From positions 1-37,746 of the forward strand of contig JAIEQK010000074.1 of assembly GCA_019747795.1 (NCBI GenBank): a stretch of DNA of 37,746 nt. Direction: 5' to 3'. Shown here piece after piece: positions 32,924 to 37,746 of this stretch. The notes beneath the pieces were generated by a model. That model searched no databases, had not been told where the DNA came from, and was given only the letters and a program-made list of their open reading frames with translations. Numbering within the stretch: the stretch's first letter is position 1; each line of letters opens with the position of its first letter. Source of the stretch: Gammaproteobacteria bacterium. Its GTDB lineage: Bacteria; Pseudomonadota; Gammaproteobacteria; Ga0077536. The position numbers were made by a program, and so were the translations under genes.

Positions 32924-33448
32924 GTGACCCAGCCCTACACCCTGGAGACCCTCATCGATCGCCAGGCGATCGCCGACGTCATCCTGCGCTACGCGCGCGG
33001 CATCGACCGTCTCGACTTCGACCTGATGCGCGACTGTTATCACCCGGACGCCTACGACGACCACGGCTCGATGAAGGGCAGCGTCGAGCAGTTCATCGCC
33101 GCCGCGCGCGAGTTCCTGCAGCGCTGGACGGTCACCCAGCACTTCATGGGCAACATGCTCATCGAAGTCGACGGCGACCAGGCGCGGGCCGAGACCTACG
33201 CGGTCGCCTGCCATCGTCGCGAAGACGCCGAGGGCAACGGCAAGGACGACTTGATCGGCGTGCGCTACGTCGATCGCTTCGAGCGCCGCGCGGGGCAGTG
33301 GAAGATCGCGCACCGGGTGGTGGCCGCCGAGTGGCGCCGGGTCGACGAAGTACGCGGCGCGCGCGGACGCGGCGCGCTCGGCGTGTGGGGCCGGCGCGAC
33401 ACCGATGACGTCATCCACTGGATCATGACGGCCCGTTCACCGACCTGA
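32924..33448 (+). CDS. SnoaL-like / NTF2-fold protein
   Basis: A 174-residue protein with the NTF2-like cone fold: LIDRQAIADVILRYARGIDRLDFDLMRDCYHPDAYDDHGSMKGSVEQFIAAAREFLQRW, then TQHFMGNMLIEVDGDQARAETYAVACHRR and DRFERRAGQWKIAHRVVAAEWRR. This is the SnoaL_4-type pattern found in small isomerases, dehydratases and dioxygenase-associated proteins. Catalytic residues cannot be assigned. GTG start with AGAGGAG 8 nt upstream. It is 85 nt upstream of the CoA transferase and probably transcribed separately. Confidence 0.85.
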   Translation: MTQPYTLETLIDRQAIADVILRYARGIDRLDFDLMRDCYHPDAYDDHGSMKGSVEQFIAAAREFLQRWTVTQHFMGNMLIEVDGDQARAETYAVACHRREDAEGNGKDDLIGVRYVDRFERRAGQWKIAHRVVAAEWRRVDEVRGARGRGALGVWGRRDTDDVIHWIMTARSPT

Positions 33449-33533
33449 CACGGCCGGTCGGCCGGCGGGCGGCGTTCGGCGCCCCGTGTACACTCGCGCC
33501 TTGCGCGCCGAGCGGCGCCGGGGAGATAGACAC

Positions 33534-34739
33534 ATGCTCATGCTGTCGGGGATTCGCGTGCTGGATTTCACCCAGTACCTGGCCGGCCCTACCGTCACCC
33601 GCCTGATGGCCGAGATGGGCGCGGAAGTCATCAAGGTCGAACTCGCGCCCGGCGGCGATCCCTCGCGCCTGCTGCCGATCGCTGCCGAGGGCCGCAGCGG
33701 CTACTTCGTGCAGCAGAACCGCGGCAAGCGCAGCCTGTGCCTGGACCTGCGCCAGCCGGAAGCCGACGCCGTCGTGCGCGAGCTGGTGGCGGCGGCCGAC
33801 GTGGTGGTGGAGAACTTCGGGCCGGGCGTGATGGACAAGCGCCGGCTCGCCTACGCCGATCTGAAGGCCTTGAAGTCCGACATCATCATGGCGTCCTTGT
33901 CCGCCTTCGGCCGCGAGAGCCCGCTGTCGCACAAGACCGGCTTCGACTGGGCCGCCCAGGCCTTCGCCGGTCTCATGCACATGACGGGCGATCCCGATGG
34001 GCCGCCCATGCCCATGGGTTTCGCGGTCGCCGATGTCGGCACCGGCGTGCACGCCTTCTCCGCCATCGGCTACGCCCTGTTCCATCGCGGCCGCACCGGC
34101 GAGGGCCAGTGGCTGGATCTCAGCATGGTCGACTGCATGTTCCATCTGCAGGACCTCGCGCTGCAGGGGCATTCCCTCACGCGTGGCGAGTGGCAGCCCA
34201 CCCGCATGGGTAACCATCATTCGAAGATCTGCCCCTTCGGCGTGTTCAAGGGGCCGAGCGGCTACCTCGTGATCCTCGCCCTGCAATTGCAGTGGAAAAA
34301 TCTCTGCGCGGCCATGCAGCGGCCCGATCTCGAGCACGACCCGCGCTACGCCGCCGCCGACGCGCGTGCCCGGCACCAGCGCGAGCTGATCCCTGTCATC
34401 GAAGCCTGGCTCGCGACCTTCCCCGGCAACGACGCGGTGTTCGCGCATCTCGAGCAGCACCGCGTGCCGTCAGCGCCGGTGCTGAGCCCGGTGGAGGCCA
34501 TCGAGCATCCCTACTTCAAGGCGCGTGGCACGGTGCAGCACATCGACGACCCGGTGCTGGGACCGATGGTCATCCCGGGCTTTCCGCTGCGCTTCTCCGC
34601 CCAGCCCGAGCGGCTCGACCTGGTCGCGCCGACCTTGGGTCAGCACAACGCCGAGGTACTGGCCGAGGTGCTCGGCTACGACCAGGCGCGCATCGACGCG
34701 CTCGGCGCACGGGGCGTGCTGGCGAGCGCGCCGCGCTGA
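33534..34739 (+). CDS. CaiB/BaiF-family CoA transferase (class III)
   Basis: A 401-residue enzyme transferring CoA between carboxylic acids. Motifs: VLDFTQYLAGPTVTRLMAEMGAEVIKVE, NRGKRSLCLDLRQPE, VVENFGPGVMDK, FAVADVGTGVHA with the predicted catalytic Asp167, and the RTGEGQWLDLSM segment. It may activate a fatty, aromatic or bile/terpenoid acid in the catabolic setting suggested by the SDR and amidohydrolase. GGGGAGA precedes ATG 33534. The rhomboid gene starts 4 nt after its stop. Confidence 0.93.
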   Translation: MLMLSGIRVLDFTQYLAGPTVTRLMAEMGAEVIKVELAPGGDPSRLLPIAAEGRSGYFVQQNRGKRSLCLDLRQPEADAVVRELVAAADVVVENFGPGVMDKRRLAYADLKALKSDIIMASLSAFGRESPLSHKTGFDWAAQAFAGLMHMTGDPDGPPMPMGFAVADVGTGVHAFSAIGYALFHRGRTGEGQWLDLSMVDCMFHLQDLALQGHSLTRGEWQPTRMGNHHSKICPFGVFKGPSGYLVILALQLQWKNLCAAMQRPDLEHDPRYAAADARARHQRELIPVIEAWLATFPGNDAVFAHLEQHRVPSAPVLSPVEAIEHPYFKARGTVQHIDDPVLGPMVIPGFPLRFSAQPERLDLVAPTLGQHNAEVLAEVLGYDQARIDALGARGVLASAPR

Positions 34740-34743
34740 CGCC

Positions 34744-35514
34744 GTGTTCCCGATACGCGACGACAACCCGCAGCTCCTGACGCCCTTCGCCACCTGGGCG
34801 TTGGTGGCGCTCAACGTGGCTGCCTGGGCGCTGGTGGAGGGGCTCGGCGCGCAACCCGCGCTGGCGCGCGCGGTGTGTACCCTGGGCCTGGTGCCCGGTG
34901 AACTGTTCGGCGGCGCGCCGCCCGGCAGCACGCTGCCGCTGGCGCCCGGACACGAGTGTGTGATCGGCGCGGTCGGCAATCCCCTCACGTTGCTCACCCA
35001 CATGTTCCTGCACGGCGGCTGGATGCACCTGATCGGCAACCTGTGGTTCCTGTGGATCTTCGGCAACAACGTCGAGGATGCGATGGGCGCGGGGCGCTTC
35101 GTGGCCTTCTACCTGCTGTGCGGGCTGGCCGCGGCGGGCGCCCAGATCCTGTCCAACCCGGCGGCGGTGGTGCCGATGGTCGGCGCCTCGGGCGCCATCG
35201 GCGGCGTGATGGGTGCCTACGTGGTGCTGTTTCCCCGGGTCAACGTCCACATGTTGTTCTGGTTCGGCTTCTACGTCACGACCTTCGCGGTGCCGGCCTT
35301 CTGGATGCTCGGCTACTGGTTCCTGGTGCAGATGCTGGGCGGCTTCAACTCGCTCGGCGCCGACGGCGGCGGCACCGCCTTCTGGGCGCACGTCGGCGGT
35401 TTCGGCGCCGGTGCGCTGCTGGTGCGGCTGTTCGTCAACCGGCGTCTGCTGGAGGGGCACCCCCACCATGGCTGGCGTCAGCCGTCCACCGGCGCCTGGC
35501 GTCGCCTGCCGTGA
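34744..35514 (+). CDS. Rhomboid-family intramembrane serine protease
   Basis: A 256-residue membrane protease cleaving substrates within the bilayer. Elements of the fold: HGGWMHLIGNLWFLWIFGNNVED (His95, Asn99), catalytic Ser149 in VGASGAIGGVMGAY, and catalytic His216 in AFWAHVGGF. Six to seven membrane helices are predicted. The start is GTG 34744, 4 nt from the CoA-transferase stop; no good SD is visible, so translation may be coupled. Conserved residues indicate an active protease. Substrate unknown. Confidence 0.92.
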   Translation: MFPIRDDNPQLLTPFATWALVALNVAAWALVEGLGAQPALARAVCTLGLVPGELFGGAPPGSTLPLAPGHECVIGAVGNPLTLLTHMFLHGGWMHLIGNLWFLWIFGNNVEDAMGAGRFVAFYLLCGLAAAGAQILSNPAAVVPMVGASGAIGGVMGAYVVLFPRVNVHMLFWFGFYVTTFAVPAFWMLGYWFLVQMLGGFNSLGADGGGTAFWAHVGGFGAGALLVRLFVNRRLLEGHPHHGWRQPSTGAWRRLP

Positions 35515-35623
35515 GCCCCGCGCGAAACGTGATGGCGCGCACGCCGGCGCTGCGGGCCGCGGCCACCCGGCCGCTATAGTGCTGGCATAATCCCGCCCAC
35601 TTTTACAAAGTAGTTTCACCATC

Positions 35624-35683
35624 ATGATCGACCCCGGCGGAGGTGGCGCGCAGGGCGGCGCGGCCGGTCTCGGTGGACGATGA
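35624..35683 (+). CDS. 19-codon leader ORF overlapping the barrel gene
   Basis: ATG 35624 opens a Gly/Ala-rich peptide MIDPGGGGAQGGAAGLGGR that stops at TGA 35681-35683, within the ATGATG start of the next gene. A GGAGGTGG (about 35638-35645) lies inside it. It could be a leader for translational coupling; it may also be chance. A -10-like pair TATAGT and CATAAT stands about 40-50 nt upstream. Confidence 0.35.
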   Translation: MIDPGGGGAQGGAAGLGGR

Positions 35684-36387
35684 TGGCGACTCGCCTGCTC
35701 ACCTTCCTGCTGGCCGTCGCCGGCGCCTCGACGGCGCAGGCCGAGTGGCGCCCGACCGCGCTGCTGCGCTTCGCCACCAGCTACGTCTACCACGGCTATG
35801 ACAAGAGCGACGGTCATCCCGTCACCCAGGCGCACGCCGGGGTGGTCGACGATCGTGGTGTCTACGGCGGCCTGTGGCTGACCCAGCTCGATTTCGGCGG
35901 CGCCCAGCTCGAAGCCATTCCCTATGTCGGCGCGCAGCGCCAACTGGCCCCCGATCTCAGGCTGGACGCGGTGCTGTCGGGTTACATCTACGACGCCAAC
36001 GTGTTCGGTCGCAATGCGGACTACAGCGAGGTCTCGCTGGCGCTGGACTGGCGGCGCCTCCTGGGCGCGCGCGTCGCCGCCGCTTTCGACAGTTACGGCG
36101 GGGCCGCCACCACGCCCTCGGCCGAACTCACCGCGCGCTATCCCCTGACCGACGTCTGCGACCTGGTCGCGAGCGCCGGCTTCGACAATCTCGCGCGCGC
36201 CACCAGCTACGACGTCGGCTGGTGGAGCGCCGGGGCGCGCTACTTCATCGGCCGCTACCTGGTGGCCGAGCTGCGCTACCTCGACCAGCGCTACGTCAAC
36301 GAGATCCACCTGCCGCAAGGCGAGTCGCGCTTCGCCGCCGCCGAGATCGGGCCGCGCGCGCAATTCTCGCTGTCGGTGGGCTTCTGA
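35680..36387 (+). CDS. TIGR02001-like outer-membrane barrel protein
   Basis: A 235-residue predicted exported barrel. A signal peptide (about 1-21, AQA) is followed by ALLRFATSYVYHGYDKSDGHPVTQAHAGVVDDRGVYGGLWLTQLDF, which parallels the start of the TIGR02001 protein at 17609-18595 (TTDYRYRGISNSDGPAIQGSL). Aromatic-alternating strands run to the terminal Phe (SLSVGF). It is shorter than that protein (235 against 328). Two ATGs (35680, 35683) are candidates. No NtrC/sigma-54-like signals are seen here, unlike its homologue. It is followed 79 nt later by an ECF sigma gene. Confidence 0.75.
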   Translation: MMATRLLTFLLAVAGASTAQAEWRPTALLRFATSYVYHGYDKSDGHPVTQAHAGVVDDRGVYGGLWLTQLDFGGAQLEAIPYVGAQRQLAPDLRLDAVLSGYIYDANVFGRNADYSEVSLALDWRRLLGARVAAAFDSYGGAATTPSAELTARYPLTDVCDLVASAGFDNLARATSYDVGWWSAGARYFIGRYLVAELRYLDQRYVNEIHLPQGESRFAAAEIGPRAQFSLSVGF

Positions 36388-36413
36388 ACGTGCGCTCCGC
36401 CGTCCCCACCCCT

Positions 36414-36439
36414 GAACCTTTTTCCGGCCCGCTGCGATA
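36414..36439 (+). promoter_or_regulatory. ECF-type promoter of the sigma gene
   Basis: GAACC (36414-36418), 16-bp spacer, CGATA (36435-36439) resembles the GAAC-N16-CGT/TCT form of ECF-dependent promoters, 28 nt before the ATG. It suggests autoregulation by the sigma factor encoded next. Confidence 0.4.
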
Positions 36440-36466
36440 CACCGGTACATCAGCTATCGAGCAGCC

Positions 36467-37090
36467 ATGGCCCACGGTCCGACCGTCGTGAAGTTTCGAG
36501 CGCCGTCCGCGCAGCCGGGCAGTCTCGCGGTGCGCGATGACGATGGCGACTGGGAGCTCATCGCCCGCATCGGGCGCGGCGACGAGCAGGCCTTCGAAAT
36601 CTTCTACCGGCGCTATCGCCGCTACCTCGAGCGCTTCGTCTACCAGGTCACCCGGCGCGTGGAACTGGTCGACGACGTGGTCAGCGAGGTGATGCTGGCG
36701 GTCTGGCAGCAGGCGGCGCGGACCGAGCGCCTGGCGCTGGCCTCGACCTGGGTGCTCGGCATCGCGAACTTCAAGTCGCTGCAGGCGCTGCGGAAGCAGG
36801 GCGTGGTGAGCGGCGGCGATGCGCGTATCGCGGAGCGCGGCGACGACGAACGCCTGGCCGAGCGCACCGTCGAACAGGACGACCTGCTGATGGTGGCGCT
36901 GGCGCACCTGTCGCCCGAGCAGCGCGCGGTGCTGGAACTGGTGTACTTCAACGGCCTGCACTACCAGGACATCGCGCAGCTGCTGGACTGCCCGGAGAAC
37001 ACCGTCAAGACCCGCATCTTCCACGCGCGGCGCCGGCTGCGCGAAGTGTGGCCGCAACTGTCCGGTGAGGCCGTCGGCGCGAGTGAATGA
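36467..37090 (+). CDS. ECF-family RNA polymerase sigma factor
   Basis: A 207-residue sigma-70 family protein. Region 2 (about 35-100) includes DEQAFEIFYRRYRRYLERFVYQVTRRVELVDDVVSEVMLAVWQQA and the WVLGIANFKSLQALRK promoter-contacting helix. Region 4 (about 140-195) has LAHLSPEQRAVLELVYFNGLHYQDIAQLLDCPENTVKTRIFHARRRLRE. It lacks region 1 and the region 3 insert, typical of ECF factors. The anti-sigma factor gene begins 1 nt after its stop. It probably controls envelope or stress genes. Confidence 0.93.
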   Translation: MAHGPTVVKFRAPSAQPGSLAVRDDDGDWELIARIGRGDEQAFEIFYRRYRRYLERFVYQVTRRVELVDDVVSEVMLAVWQQAARTERLALASTWVLGIANFKSLQALRKQGVVSGGDARIAERGDDERLAERTVEQDDLLMVALAHLSPEQRAVLELVYFNGLHYQDIAQLLDCPENTVKTRIFHARRRLREVWPQLSGEAVGASE

Positions 37091-37091
37091 C

Positions 37092-37746
37092 ATGCACACC
37101 CCATCGAACCCGAATGCCATGAACGTCATTGCCGCGCACCAGCGCTGGCTGGAACTGCTGCCCTTCTTCGCCAACGGCTCCCTGGCCGGCGATGAACGCG
37201 TGGCGCTCGAAGCGCATCTCGCGCAGTGCGCCGCCTGTCGCGCCGAACTGGCCGCCGAGCAGGGGCTGCTGCAGGCCTTTCAGCAGAGTGCGCCGCCGCT
37301 GGCCGATGGTGACGAGCGCTTCGCCGCGATCCTCGCCGCCGCGCGCGCGGAGTCCATCCCGTCCAAGGTCGCGCGTCTCGACCCGCGGCCACGTTTCGGT
37401 CGGTCGTTGAGCCATCCGCTGGCGCGGCGCCTGGCGCTGGCCGCCACGCTCGCGGCCGTGACGGTCGGGATCGTCCAGTTCCAGGGCGGCGCGCCGACCG
37501 CGATGCAGACCTTTCATACCCTGTCCCGCGATCACGGCCAGGTGGTCGGGGCCGACGTGCTCTACGTCGCGTTCGAACCCGGGCTCGCGTCCGAGCGTAT
37601 CGCCGCCGCGCTGCGCACGGTCGAAGCCGAGGTGCTGGCCGGTCCGAACGCCGACCAGGTGCTGACCGTGCGCGTGCCGGCCGCGCGCCTCGCGGGCGCG
37701 GTCGCGGCGCTGGAAGCGCAGCCCGGCGTGCGCCTGGTCGCGCCCG
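37092..37746 (+). CDS. zf-HC2 anti-sigma factor (C-terminus outside window)
   Basis: An open frame running off the window, about 218 residues visible. Residues about 13-60 contain the zinc-finger anti-sigma signature ALEAHLAQCAACRAEL (His-Cys-Cys), then a linker, one membrane helix (LALAATLAAVTVGIVQF) and a periplasmic part. That part (DVLYVAFEPGLASERIAAALRTVEAEVLAG...) resembles a protease prodomain/inhibitor-like alpha-beta segment. The ATG is 1 nt after the sigma stop, so translation is coupled. It should hold the sigma factor inactive until an envelope signal. Confidence 0.85.
   Translation, partial: MHTPSNPNAMNVIAAHQRWLELLPFFANGSLAGDERVALEAHLAQCAACRAELAAEQGLLQAFQQSAPPLADGDERFAAILAAARAESIPSKVARLDPRPRFGRSLSHPLARRLALAATLAAVTVGIVQFQGGAPTAMQTFHTLSRDHGQVVGADVLYVAFEPGLASERIAAALRTVEAEVLAGPNADQVLTVRVPAARLAGAVAALEAQPGVRLVAP

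Noticed and set aside
31916-33418. 500-residue frame extending the deacetylase upstream
   Set aside because: The extra 200 residues are antisense to the SnoaL-like gene and do not resemble any domain; ATG 32806 has a proper SD.

Overview
This 37.7-kb window is a high-GC, densely coding piece of a bacterial chromosome. SD-led genes, a GTP cyclohydrolase/BLUF pair, VanZ-like and VPLPA-CTERM proteins, CaiB-type CoA transferase, HSD10-like SDR, Rieske oxygenase and several outer-membrane proteins (FecA-like TonB receptor, TIGR02001-like barrels, TolC) point to a free-living, aerobic Gram-negative, most likely a gammaproteobacterium with broad catabolic capacity. The species cannot be told from the sequence. 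There are no rRNA or tRNA genes, no CRISPR array and no transposase gene.

Layout. 1-5.5 kb: tail of an unidentified gene, an HSD10-like dehydrogenase, a cyclic-nucleotide-binding-like coiled-coil protein followed by an ExeA-like ATPase, a tight folE-BLUF photoreceptor pair, and a convergent methyltransferase. 5.5-9.8 kb: amidohydrolase, short citrate-synthase-like (citryl-CoA lyase type) enzyme, mtgA and a quinone-oxidoreductase-like gene, with two palindromic repeats that each carry the stop codon of a neighbouring gene. 9.8-13.4 kb: a 58-aa CxxC protein behind a near-consensus sigma-54 promoter, then an MFS transporter and a two-component Rieske oxygenase in the unusual order beta-alpha. 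13.4-19.6 kb, mostly minus strand: VPLPA-CTERM protein, epoxide hydrolase, MauG-like dihaem peroxidase, phosphopantetheinyl transferase, a TIGR02001-type outer-membrane protein with an NtrC/IHF/sigma-54-like promoter, and a retropepsin-like protease. 19.7-24.4 kb: a small exported protein, a FecA-like TonB receptor with a Fur-like box, an OxyR-like regulator without the peroxidatic cysteine, and a beta-carbonic anhydrase.

24.5-28.7 kb: an overlapping ABC-HlyD-TolC operon that looks like a type I secretion or efflux machine, but whose ABC subunit has lost every ATPase motif in its nucleotide-binding domain. I regard this as the most interesting system here. Divergent from it is an alginate-export-type barrel. 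30.5-37.7 kb: VanZ-like membrane protein, polysaccharide deacetylase, SnoaL-like protein, CaiB-type CoA transferase, rhomboid protease, a 19-codon leader ORF overlapping a second TIGR02001-like barrel, and an ECF sigma/anti-sigma pair cut by the window end.

Several genes look linked by regulation: sigma-54-type signals precede the 58-aa gene, the TIGR02001 gene and, more weakly, the alginate-export-type barrel. Strong hairpins separate most transcription units. All calls come from reading the sequence; family names rest on recognised motifs, not on database searches.
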